Assembly (NCBI GenBank): GCA_037138855.1
Contig: JBAXHO010000034.1
Location: forward strand, 1 to 18,831
Direction: 5' to 3'
Length of the DNA stretch: 18,831 nucleotides
Source: JBAXHO01 sp037138855
Lineage (GTDB): Bacteria > Patescibacteriota > Dojkabacteria > B142 > OLB20
Positions 1-6,749 of the stretch are shown here, piece by piece. How positions within the stretch are numbered: position 1 is the first letter of the stretch; each line of letters opens with the position of its first letter. A model generated the notes under the pieces. That model saw only the letters and a list, made by a program, of their open reading frames with translations, had not been told where the DNA came from and made no database searches. A program made the translations under genes and the position numbers.

Positions 1-62
1 CATGTATCATGTATCATGTATCATGTATCATGTATCATGTATCATGTATCATGTATCATGTA
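1..62. repeat. Heptanucleotide tandem repeat, unit CATGTAT
   Basis: About 8.9 perfect copies of the 7-bp unit CATGTAT run from the first base of the window, so the array probably continues to the left. It is one of many 7-bp-period tracts in this window. It lies downstream of the minus-strand yvcK gene and has no coding potential I would defend. Confidence 0.97.
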
Positions 63-128
63 AAAAATTATAAATGAAATTGTATAAGTGTCAAACGTTA
101 TTTACGAACTTATTTCTACTTGATACAT

Positions 129-164
129 ACTTCCAGCACGGTTTGCAGATCTGCAACCCCTCCT
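129..164. repeat. Palindrome-bearing interspersed repeat, copy 1
   Basis: This 36-bp sequence matches the one at 3298-3333 at 34 of 36 positions and in the same orientation. It contains the palindrome TTGCAGATCTGCAA at 143-156, followed by CCCCTCCT. Both copies lie beside TTGATAC-like heptamers and bracket the glmS-yvcK pair. It resembles a REP-type extragenic palindrome; no transposase for it is visible in the window. Confidence 0.85.
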
Positions 165-187
165 GCTTTCTATTTGATACCCATTTT

Positions 188-1180
188 CTATTGTCCTTTA
201 AATATCTGATTCAGTACTTTACCAAGTTTAACTTTATCATGACGTAAAATACTTCTTGGTAATTTATCCCCTGGCTCTTTTTTTACTTCTTGATTGGAGA
301 TTATATTAGCACGAATAATTGTATAGAGGCTATCATTTGCCAAATTATCTTTGATCGGGCTTTCTCCAGATTTTGCATACTGTTTCAGAATATTCATCTT
401 AATTTTTGCTTTATTTAATATGACAAAATCTATTTTTTTTCCAAGATATTTTTCTACCTCAGTTATTAAATCACTAGCTTGCATTCCCCGGGTTTCACCT
501 TTTTGAGTCATCAGATTTGAAATATAAATAATACTAGCCTTTGTTTCCTGCATCGCTTTTCGTATTCCATTTACAACAATATTTGATAAAATACTGGAAT
601 ATAAATCCCCTGGACCAATAATGATAAAATCAGATTGATTAATTGATTTGATAGCGGCATCATTCGCAACTACTTCAGGACAAAGATATAGATTTTCAAT
701 TCGTGAATTATTTTGATTTTTTCTTCCAGAAATACTAGACTCACCCTCTAATATCACCCCATTTTGATACCTGGCACAAAGACAGGTTTTATCATAAGTC
801 ACAGGAATAATCTGTCCTTTTACCTTAAACAAATCGGACATAATCCGAATCGTTTCATATTCAGATTTTGTAATATCTGTTAAGGCGAGCATCATTAAAT
901 TGCCAAGAGTATGACCACTTAACCCGTCACCAAGTGCAAAACGATAAGTAAACAATTCACGTAAGATATCACCTTCACGGTTACTCAAAGCGACAATTGA
1001 TTTCCGAATATCACTCAAAGGCAAAATACCAAATTCATCTCTCACAACTTTGTTACTGCCACCATCATCAGTCATATTGACAATAACCCGGAGATCTATT
1101 CTCCGAAATTTTTTCAGTCCAGCTAGAACTGGCATAGTGCCTGTACCACCACCAATAACTGTAACTATAATTTTCTTCAT
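188..1180 (-). CDS. yvcK: YvcK/GlmR (CofD-like) family protein, probable regulator of amino-sugar and cell-wall metabolism
   Basis: The 330-residue protein opens with the family's glycine-rich nucleotide-binding loop, GGGTGT at residues 10-15. It then has the NMTDDGGS motif at 35-42, the LPLSDIRK segment near 53-60, SGHTLGN, and IIGPGDLYSS in the second half. Length and motif order are normal for YvcK. In Bacillus, YvcK (GlmR) binds UDP-GlcNAc and stimulates GlmS, and it is needed for wall integrity on gluconeogenic carbon. Here its ATG follows the glmS TAA directly, so the two are almost certainly one translationally coupled transcript. That context supports the GlmR role over the older annotation as a CofD-like transferase. 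No terminator was found downstream. Confidence 0.93.
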   Translation of the reverse strand: MKKIIVTVIGGGTGTMPVLAGLKKFRRIDLRVIVNMTDDGGSNKVVRDEFGILPLSDIRKSIVALSNREGDILRELFTYRFALGDGLSGHTLGNLMMLALTDITKSEYETIRIMSDLFKVKGQIIPVTYDKTCLCARYQNGVILEGESSISGRKNQNNSRIENLYLCPEVVANDAAIKSINQSDFIIIGPGDLYSSILSNIVVNGIRKAMQETKASIIYISNLMTQKGETRGMQASDLITEVEKYLGKKIDFVILNKAKIKMNILKQYAKSGESPIKDNLANDSLYTIIRANIISNQEVKKEPGDKLPRSILRHDKVKLGKVLNQIFKGQ

Positions 1181-2965
1181 TTATTTAACTGTAACACTTT
1201 TGGCAAGATTTCTTGGTTTGTCAGGATTACGATCCAGTTCAAGCGCAAGATAATAAGATAATAACTGGAATGGAATTACATTAGTCAAAGAATCTATCCC
1301 CTTAGTATCAATTGTGGCAATAAAATCATCAAAAAGTTCATTATTTTCCTGACCGATACCAATTACATAAGCTCCACGAGATTTAACTTCCGCTGTAGCT
1401 GCCAGCATATTATCCTTATCGCTATCATTAGAGGCAATAATAAATACTGGTGTACCTTTTTCTATTAACGCAATTACACCATGCTTCAATTCTCCGGCAG
1501 CAAAACCTTCAAAATGTTTATAGGAAATTTCTTTGATCTTTAAAGCAGCTTCCAGTGCAATATAATAATTTTGACCTCTGCCTAATACAAAAAAATGCTC
1601 ATTATTTACAATTTTTTTAGTCAGCTGTTTGACATGTTTAAATAAATCATCATCAAAATATTTTTCAAGTTTTGTGGTAAGATCAGAAATTAAATTACGT
1701 GCCTCTTGATAATTACCTACAAAAGATTTCGCTACCAATAATCCCCAGGAAATCTGGGCAGTAAATGCCTTAGTTGAAGCGACACAGATTTCAGGGCCTG
1801 ATCTGGAAAAATATGGATAATCAGAAATCCGGGTCAAGGTAGAACCTACCATATTGACAATGCTCGCCACTTTACAGCCTTGCTTTTTGGCAATCTCAAC
1901 TGCTTCAATTGTATCTGCTGTTTCACCACTTTGACTTACAGCGATTACTAAATCTTTTGCAGAAAATAATTTTTCAAAACTATCCACCTCATAAGATTTC
2001 AATTCTATGGCACGAATATTAGCAAACTTTCTAAGAAAATAGGCAATCTGACTGGCAGCATAATTGGCAGTACCAGCTCCAATTGTATAAACATTTCTAG
2101 CTTTTCCAATCGCATCGAGTAAGGGTTTAAGTTCAGCTTCACTATATTGAATTGCTTCCCGGATGGTATATTTTTGTTCCACAATTTCTTTGAGCATAAA
2201 ATGCTTAAATCCTTCTTTTTCAATAGTAACATCATCATGATCTAATTTTGAAACCTTAACTGGTAAGGTCTTATCCGTGTCAACATCATATAATTTGATC
2301 TCGTTTTTGAAATATTCACCCATTTCATGATCATTGATGAAAATTGCCTGATCAGTTTTATCAGCAAAAGAGAGTGTATCGGAAGCAAAAAAATATTCTC
2401 CGTCACCTACACCAATTACAAGAGGCGAACCATTACGCACTGCAATTACTTGCTCACCGCTCGATGCCATCAAGATAATTGTATTTCTCCCTTTTAATTC
2501 CAAAAATGCTGCTCTGGCACTTTTACGTAAATCATGGAGAGTTTTACGTTTTTCTTCAATTAAGCGAACAATTACTTCTGTATCTGTTTGAGATTTAAAT
2601 AGATGACCTTTGGTAATTAAATCTTTTTTTAAATCCTGATAATTCTCAACAATACCATTCTGAGCCAGAACAAATGAATTATCACTGGCATAATGGGGAT
2701 GAGCATTGGTGGTAGTCACTCCGCCATGAGTTGCCCAGCGTGTATGACCAAGACCAATATTGGATTTGGGAAGAAAAGTCAGTTCATTGAGATCGCCAAT
2801 CGCGCCTACTTTTTTAATTATTTTGATTTTATTATCCGATCGAGAGTTAACATCTACCACAGCTACTCCCCAGCTATCATAACCCCGATATTCTAAACGT
2901 TTTAGACCATTGACGATAATTTGTGAAGCATCACCTTTACCGATATAACCAAAAATTCCACACAT
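1181..2965 (-). CDS. glmS: Glutamine-fructose-6-phosphate aminotransferase (isomerizing)
   Basis: GlmS makes glucosamine-6-phosphate from fructose-6-phosphate and glutamine, the first committed step to UDP-GlcNAc and peptidoglycan. The 594-residue protein begins MCGIFGYIG, so Cys2 is the amidotransferase nucleophile after Met removal. GHTRWATHG and the nearby HPH mark the glutaminase domain. SQSGETADT and STKAFTAQ mark the two SIS sugar-isomerase domains. The C-terminus ends with the family's PRNLAKSVTVK. All expected parts are present and the length is typical. It is first in a two-gene unit with yvcK. The leader (about 2966-3060) has no evident Shine-Dalgarno sequence, and I saw no trace of a glmS ribozyme core. 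Confidence 0.98.
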   Translation of the reverse strand: MCGIFGYIGKGDASQIIVNGLKRLEYRGYDSWGVAVVDVNSRSDNKIKIIKKVGAIGDLNELTFLPKSNIGLGHTRWATHGGVTTTNAHPHYASDNSFVLAQNGIVENYQDLKKDLITKGHLFKSQTDTEVIVRLIEEKRKTLHDLRKSARAAFLELKGRNTIILMASSGEQVIAVRNGSPLVIGVGDGEYFFASDTLSFADKTDQAIFINDHEMGEYFKNEIKLYDVDTDKTLPVKVSKLDHDDVTIEKEGFKHFMLKEIVEQKYTIREAIQYSEAELKPLLDAIGKARNVYTIGAGTANYAASQIAYFLRKFANIRAIELKSYEVDSFEKLFSAKDLVIAVSQSGETADTIEAVEIAKKQGCKVASIVNMVGSTLTRISDYPYFSRSGPEICVASTKAFTAQISWGLLVAKSFVGNYQEARNLISDLTTKLEKYFDDDLFKHVKQLTKKIVNNEHFFVLGRGQNYYIALEAALKIKEISYKHFEGFAAGELKHGVIALIEKGTPVFIIASNDSDKDNMLAATAEVKSRGAYVIGIGQENNELFDDFIATIDTKGIDSLTNVIPFQLLSYYLALELDRNPDKPRNLAKSVTVK

Positions 2966-3083
2966 TGTTAATAATTTAAGATATAAACTATCATTAAACG
3001 AAAAAGAATTGATCTGATTACACTATACAGATATCCAGCATACACCGCATTGTATTGTAACGCAAATTTTGAGAGAAAATTGT

Positions 3084-3155
3084 GATTCGGTAATCGGTAA
3101 CCGGTGAGCAGTAATCCGGGGAAAATGAAAATTGAAATTTGCAATTTGGAAAAGA
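3084..3155. repeat. Degenerate heptamer tracts (xAATCGG-type, then AAATTTG-type)
   Basis: Two short tracts keep strict 7-bp spacing. At 3084-3118 five consecutive units are variants of TAATCGG, including GATTCGG, TAACCGG and TGAGCAG. At 3121-3155 five units are variants of AAATTTG. They form part of the 425-bp spacer between the divergent glmS and miaB genes. Confidence 0.8.
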
Positions 3156-3180
3156 AGCACCAATAAATGTATAATTAAAT

Positions 3181-3257
3181 GGAATCTGGAATCTGGAACC
3201 TGGAATCTGGAATCTGGAATCTGGAATCTGGAATCTGGAATCTGGAATCTGGAATGA
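3181..3257. repeat. Heptanucleotide tandem repeat, unit GGAATCT
   Basis: Ten full units of GGAATCT occupy 3181-3250. One of them (3195-3201) is GGAACCT, and a partial unit follows. Because 7 is not a multiple of 3, the array encodes the same heptapeptide repeat in every frame of a strand, which creates a spurious repetitive ORF on the minus strand. Confidence 0.97.
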
Positions 3258-3260
3258 TTA

Positions 3261-3295
3261 TGCAATTTGAAATTTGGAAATTGCAAATTGGAAAG
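3261..3295. repeat. Degenerate heptamer tract, TGNAAWT type
   Basis: Five in-register 7-mers (TGCAATT, TGAAATT, TGGAAAT, TGCAAAT, TGGAAAG) directly follow the GGAATCT array. The same AAATTGC-like sequence family recurs at 10089, 12898 and 13139. Confidence 0.8.
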
Positions 3296-3297
3296 GA

Positions 3298-3333
3298 ACT
3301 TCCCGCACGGGTTGCAGATCTGCAACCCCTCCT
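3298..3333. repeat. Palindrome-bearing interspersed repeat, copy 2
   Basis: This is the second copy of the 36-bp element at 129-164. Here the palindrome is perfect over 20 bp, GGGTTGCAGATCTGCAACCC at 3309-3328. A TTGATAC array begins 16 bp downstream. The strand shown is arbitrary because the core is symmetrical. Confidence 0.9.
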
Positions 3334-3348
3334 ATTTCTTTCTATTTT

Positions 3349-3404
3349 TTGATACTTGATACTTGATACTTGATACTTGATACTTGATACTTGATACTAG
3401 CTAC
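3349..3404. repeat. Heptanucleotide tandem repeat, unit TTGATAC, at the miaB 5' end
   Basis: Seven perfect copies of TTGATAC (3349-3397) are followed by the variant TAGCTAC. The last TTG (3391) is the only conventional start codon available to the miaB frame. A TTGATA hexamer and a GATACT hexamer three units further on are exactly 17 bp apart, so the array can present promoter-like -35 and -10 boxes. Confidence 0.95.
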
Positions 3405-4833
3405 TTTATCTTTTACCATTTCATCCATCATCCACTCCTACTTCATCACCACTCTTGGCTGTCAAATGAACTATGCTGATAGTGAACGTTTTGCGGCAAT
3501 TATGGAAGCATGTAAAATTCAACCAACTAAAAATATTACCTCTGCCGATGTAATTATTTTTAATAGTTGTTCTGTCCGACAAAAAGCTGAAGATCGAATC
3601 CTAGGTTTAAGAAAAAAAATTGCTGTTTTAAAAGCAAAAAATCCACAATTAAAAATAATTTTGACTGGTTGTATGGCAAGAAGAAAGTGGCAAGACCAGC
3701 AGGAAAATCAAAATCAGAAATGGCAAAAATCACTTTTGAAACGAATGGATTGGGTGGATTATATAATCGAAACTAAAAATTTCGCACAGTTACCAGTATT
3801 ACTCGGTTTGCAAAAAGAAATTTTAGCACCAATTACTGATTATTTAAGCTATCCAGTCAAAGCAACACATGCATTTCAGGCATTTATTCCCATTTCTACC
3901 GGTTGTAATCATTTCTGTACTTTTTGCATTGTGCCCTTTGCTAGAGGTAGTGAAATCTGTCGTAATTATTCAGATATTTATCAAGAGATTACAGCAGCAA
4001 TTACTAGCGGAGTGAAAGAGCTCACTTTACTGGGACAAACTGTCAATCGCTGGATCAATCCACAGTTTTCCGCTGAATTTCCGCGCACCAATTCAGCCAC
4101 ATTTATTCCCAATCTTAACAAAATTAATTTACCAAATAGTAATTCCATTCCAAAAGATTTTTTACAATTACTCGAAAAAATTGATGCGATAAAAGGGGAG
4201 TGGTGGTTCAATTTTATGTCGTCTCACCCTAATTATCTGACCAAAGAATTAATTGATTTTTTGAGTGTTGCCAAACACTTTCGTCCTTATCTACATTTCG
4301 CACTACAATCAGGATCTGACCGGATTCTGAAAAGAATGAACCGCCGCCATACAATCGCAGAATTTAAGGAAAAAGTATTGTATATTAAAAAACAAATTCC
4401 GAATATTGCTATTTCCACTGATATAATTGTCGGTTTCCCGGGTGAAACTGAAGCTGATTTTCAAGAAACTGTAAAAGTAATGGAGGAGCTGGAATTTGAT
4501 CTGGCTTATCTGGCAGAATATTCAGCGCGTCCAGGAACAGCCTCCAGTATCTTGAAAGATGACGTTCCCCACCTGGAAAAAGAACGCCGTAAAACATTTT
4601 TAAATGATGAAATTCTCGCCAAAACTGCTTTAAAAAATAATTTAAAATTGTTGCATCAAATTGTTCCTGTTTTAATGGAAAGAACAAATAAATCAGGTCA
4701 ATTAAAAGGCTATACTAATAATCGAAAAGAAATAACCATTAAGAATTGTCAGGATAAATTTTTAATAGGCACCTTCCAGCAAGCAAAAGTAACCAAAGTG
4801 ACACCCTGGGCGCTGGAGGGAGATCTTGAATAA
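3391..4833 (+). CDS. miaB: tRNA-2-methylthio-N6-dimethylallyladenosine synthase (MiaB)
   Basis: This radical-SAM methylthiotransferase adds the 2-methylthio group to i6A37 of tRNAs that read UNN codons. Counting from TTG 3391, the three N-terminal cluster cysteines are C24 (GCQMN), C60 (NSCSVR) and C94 (TGCMARR). The radical-SAM cysteines are C172, C176 and C179 in GCNHFCTFC. A TRAM-like RNA-binding domain fills about the last 65 residues. The start is uncertain. The frame has no ATG before the GCQMN motif. TTG 3391 lies in a TTGATAC array and would add about 15 residues compared with typical MiaB. An ATT (3418) or ATC (3427, 3430) start would give a normal N-terminus. No Shine-Dalgarno sequence is visible. 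A sister MTTase is less likely given the motifs. Confidence 0.93.
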   Translation: MILATLSFTISSIIHSYFITTLGCQMNYADSERFAAIMEACKIQPTKNITSADVIIFNSCSVRQKAEDRILGLRKKIAVLKAKNPQLKIILTGCMARRKWQDQQENQNQKWQKSLLKRMDWVDYIIETKNFAQLPVLLGLQKEILAPITDYLSYPVKATHAFQAFIPISTGCNHFCTFCIVPFARGSEICRNYSDIYQEITAAITSGVKELTLLGQTVNRWINPQFSAEFPRTNSATFIPNLNKINLPNSNSIPKDFLQLLEKIDAIKGEWWFNFMSSHPNYLTKELIDFLSVAKHFRPYLHFALQSGSDRILKRMNRRHTIAEFKEKVLYIKKQIPNIAISTDIIVGFPGETEADFQETVKVMEELEFDLAYLAEYSARPGTASSILKDDVPHLEKERRKTFLNDEILAKTALKNNLKLLHQIVPVLMERTNKSGQLKGYTNNRKEITIKNCQDKFLIGTFQQAKVTKVTPWALEGDLE

Positions 4834-4876
4834 TATTGATTAATTTTTGCAGAAAATGGATAATAGCTGAGAATGA

Positions 4877-5048
4877 TAGTTATAAGTTAGAAGTTATTAG
4901 CTAAAAGTTAAAAGGGGAAAATGATGTTCAGGCAAATTTCGAACTTAGAGCTACAATCCTGAATTTATTTCAGGACGAGTTTCGTTCTAACTATTAACTA
5001 ATAACTTCTAACTTTTACCTATTATCTTTTTACCTTCTATCTCTTATC
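4877..5048. repeat. Inverted-repeat region built of heptamers around a central hairpin
   Basis: The miaB-to-5059 spacer is symmetrical. AGTTARW-type heptamers at 4877-4912 face their complements (TTCTAAC, TATTAAC, TAATAAC and similar) at 4985-5048. A 17-bp perfect inverted repeat pairs 4884-4900 with 4998-5014. Between them sits a hairpin, TCCTGAA (4957-4963) with TTCAGGA (4969-4975). No T-run follows the hairpin, so it is not a standard terminator. Confidence 0.85.
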
Positions 5049-5058
5049 ATTTTAATCC

Positions 5059-5991
5059 ATGGATCTTAAAACAATTCGTCGCCTCCTTTACGCTCTTTCT
5101 TATGGTATCTTTGGTATTATCATTGCCATAATTTTAATTCGTATTTTATTTGGCATCATTGGCGCCAATAAAGCCGCACCTTTCGTCAGTTTCTGGTACA
5201 CATTTTCTGAGACATTTATTGGTGGATTTCAGGGCATTTTCCCCAATATCGGTACCAGCGTTGCACCAATGTTTATTGAAGTATACGCTGTAATTGCATT
5301 AATTTTTTATCTGATCTTAGCCTTCATTGTTTCCAAAGCATTAACTTCAGTAATCAGCCACAGCCCAGTTAGTATTTTTAAAAATGTCACTGATACGATA
5401 TTTAAAGGCGCAGAGTTCTTTTTAATTACCAGATTTCTCCTAAAATTAACAGCTGCATCAGATGTTAGTTCATTTGTTCGTTTTATTTATCAACTTTCTG
5501 ATTTTATCTACCAACCATTTGCTGGAATCTTGCCCACCATACAACTCAAAGATTTTAATATTATTTTCGAAACTTCTACTTTAATTGCTATTGTAATTAT
5601 TATTATTTTCGACTTAGTTACCGAAGGAGTGATTGATAAACTTTTTAAAGCAATGGAATCACATGACTATCAAACTGAAAAAAAACAAACTGGCTATCCC
5701 AAATTCCCTGTTGCTCAACCAGTCACTCCAACACAACCGACACCTCAACAATATCAACCAATGACCACACCCACTCAAAATCCCCAACATATCACAATTA
5801 ACATTCCGCAACCAGGACAATTAGCAGCACAACCAATGCAACAACCACCAACCTATGTCGATAATCGAACCATAAAAGTATATCCCGGTGCAGCCATGCC
5901 TCAGCAAATGGGACAACCCAATTATCCAAATTCTAACGAAAATATGCTCTCGCAACCAGCACCATTACAGCAATTACCGCCTCAAAATTGA
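5059..5991 (+). CDS. Membrane protein with two YggT-like segments and a Pro/Gln-rich C-terminal tail
   Basis: The 310-residue protein has hydrophobic segments at about residues 11-36, 67-94, 116-130 and 173-191. Two regions share the YggT-family pattern: a basic-flanked helix, then PFVxFxYxxS, an amphipathic FxGIFPxx or FAGILPxx segment, and another helix. About residues 215-310 form a tail rich in Pro, Gln, Thr and Asn with no charge pattern, probably disordered and facing one side of the membrane. YggT-type proteins are small membrane proteins of poorly defined role, sometimes linked to division or ion balance. The repeat assignment rests on pattern similarity only, and the function is not known. 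It begins 225 bp after miaB and may have its own promoter in that spacer. Confidence 0.75.
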   Translation: MDLKTIRRLLYALSYGIFGIIIAIILIRILFGIIGANKAAPFVSFWYTFSETFIGGFQGIFPNIGTSVAPMFIEVYAVIALIFYLILAFIVSKALTSVISHSPVSIFKNVTDTIFKGAEFFLITRFLLKLTAASDVSSFVRFIYQLSDFIYQPFAGILPTIQLKDFNIIFETSTLIAIVIIIIFDLVTEGVIDKLFKAMESHDYQTEKKQTGYPKFPVAQPVTPTQPTPQQYQPMTTPTQNPQHITINIPQPGQLAAQPMQQPPTYVDNRTIKVYPGAAMPQQMGQPNYPNSNENMLSQPAPLQQLPPQN

Positions 5992-6035
5992 AAAGTTGCG
6001 AAAACACTGATACTAAGCTATAATTTTGCAGTTTC

Positions 6036-6070
6036 TAATTCGAATCTCGAATCTCGAATTTCGTATCTCA
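6036..6070. repeat. Degenerate heptamer tract, AATCTCG type
   Basis: Five in-register 7-mers (TAATTCG, AATCTCG twice, AATTTCG, TATCTCA) lie between the membrane-protein gene and the first tRNA-like sequence. The rest of 5992-6089 shows no gene and no clear terminator. Confidence 0.75.
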
Positions 6071-6089
6071 AAGCATATATCAAATTGAT

Positions 6090-6217
6090 TCGGGGATCGT
6101 CTAACCTGCCTGACTGCGAGTGTTAAACGTTATAGTTGATTAATTGTGCAGTCACGCAGGCAGGTGGCAGGACAGTCCCGATTTGTAATCGGGATCAATC
6201 CAGGTTCGAATCACTTG
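6090..6217 (+). pseudogene. tRNA-like gene interrupted in the D-loop and degraded at the 3' end
   Basis: The 5' part, 6090-6104, is identical to the acceptor and D-arm start of the intact tRNA-Gln at 6267; identity extends 3 bp further upstream, to 6087. The D-arm resumes at 6165 with TGGCAGGACA, so 6105-6164 is inserted exactly in the D-loop. The anticodon arm CCCGA-TTTGTAA-TCGGG would give anticodon TGT (Thr), but the stem can extend by two more pairs, which is abnormal. The T-arm begins CCAGGTTCGAAT, but its 3' strand is lost and no acceptor complement follows. I read it as a broken paralogue of tRNA-Gln; an unusual processed tRNA cannot be excluded. Confidence 0.7.
6105..6164. mobile_element. 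60-bp palindromic insertion (MITE/REP-like) inside a tRNA D-loop
   Basis: The insert has complementary ends, CCTGCCTG (6105-6112) and CAGGCAGG (6157-6164). A second pairing block (ACTGC with GCAGT) lies inside, and the loop is AT-rich. No target duplication is evident. The target D-arm itself contains GGCAGG, the same as the element terminus. A related small palindrome (CTGCCTAA/TTAGGCGG) occurs at 13598-13615. It encodes nothing. Confidence 0.7.
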
Positions 6218-6266
6218 TTATGTTCTTTTTACAATTTTTTCATTTTTTTCTGAATCATTCTTTGAT

Positions 6267-6337
6267 TCGGGGATCGTCTAATGGCAGGACAAAGGCCTTT
6301 GAAGCCTTGTATCCAGGTTCGAATCCTGGCCCCCGAA
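6267..6337 (+). tRNA. tRNA-Gln (anticodon TTG)
   Basis: A full cloverleaf can be drawn: acceptor TCGGGGA with CCCCCGA (one A-C mismatch at the inner pair), D-arm GTCT/GGAC, anticodon arm AAGGC-CTTTGAA-GCCTT, and T-arm CCAGG-TTCGAAT-CCTGG, followed by discriminator A. The anticodon TTG reads CAA/CAG. The weak U1-A72 pair is normal for bacterial tRNA-Gln and is a determinant for the GatCAB amidation route. The 3' CCA is not encoded. The final 16 bases of the gene are the start of the 99-bp tandem repeat. Confidence 0.95.
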
Positions 6338-6538
6338 TATATACTCATTTCTCAAATTCGAACCTGCTCATCTTGATACTTACTAGAGTTTATCCCGGAC
6401 GAACCGTGTGAGATCCGGGAAATCCTGGCCCCCGAATATATACTCATTTCTCAAATTCGAACCTGCTCATCTTGATACTTACTAGAGTTTATCCCGGACG
6501 AACCGTGTGAGATCCGGGAAATCCTGGCCCCCGAATAT
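6322..6538 (+). repeat. 99-bp tandem duplication starting in the tRNA-Gln T-arm
   Basis: Copies start at 6322, 6421 and 6520 (the last only 19 bp), with exact 99-bp spacing and no mismatch seen. Each begins with the tRNA T-arm/acceptor 3' segment AATCCTGGCCCCCGA. Each full copy ends with a hairpin-capable TCCCGGA...TCCGGGA pair. The layout, an intact tRNA followed by repeated fragments of its 3' end, resembles attachment-site duplication. Simple tandem duplication would look the same. Confidence 0.95.
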
Positions 6539-6542
6539 TAAT

Positions 6543-6689
6543 TTAAACCGGAGCATTTATTCCTTCAAAACCTAAATACTTTTTCATTTTTTTTATCCGC
6601 AATTCAATATCTTTTATTCGTTTTTTTTCTTCTAAAGGATCTTTTTTAACTGCAAGATCAATTTCACCTAGTTCTGTATCGTTAAACAT
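6543..6689 (-). CDS. Small charged hypothetical protein, 48 residues
   Basis: A complete ATG-to-TAA frame on the minus strand encodes 48 residues starting MFNDTELGEID. It has a Lys/Glu-rich middle (DPLEEKKRIKDIE) predicted to be helical and possibly coiled coil, and ends GFEGINAPV. The amino-acid make-up looks like a real protein rather than random AT-rich translation, and it fills most of a spacer that is otherwise empty. No Shine-Dalgarno sequence is evident. It is divergent from the Nudix gene by 60 bp. I do not recognise the family, and no function can be given. Confidence 0.6.
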   Translation of the reverse strand: MFNDTELGEIDLAVKKDPLEEKKRIKDIELRIKKMKKYLGFEGINAPV

Positions 6690-6749
6690 TTTAAGATTAT
6701 TACAAACATAATTGAATCCATGCTAACATTAGTTCATTCATAAATCACT

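Noticed and set aside
2966..3060. Possible glmS ribozyme in the glmS leader
   Set aside because: The short AT-rich leader has none of the conserved core or cleavage-site sequence, and no pairing that fits.
3023..3325. 100-codon minus-strand frame encoding a repetitive SRFQIPD-type peptide
   Set aside because: It is the translation of the GGAATCT heptamer array, which yields the same heptapeptide in every frame. There is no start context or domain.
3181..3404. CRISPR array
   Set aside because: The repeats are contiguous 7-mers without spacers, and there are no cas genes in the window.
6105..6164. Group I intron in a tRNA
   Set aside because: 60 bp is far too short for a group I core, and no conserved P/Q/R/S pairing is visible.
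6136..6411. 91-codon plus-strand frame across the tRNA region
   Set aside because: It runs through the broken tRNA-like gene, tRNA-Gln and the 99-bp repeat, so it is not a protein gene.
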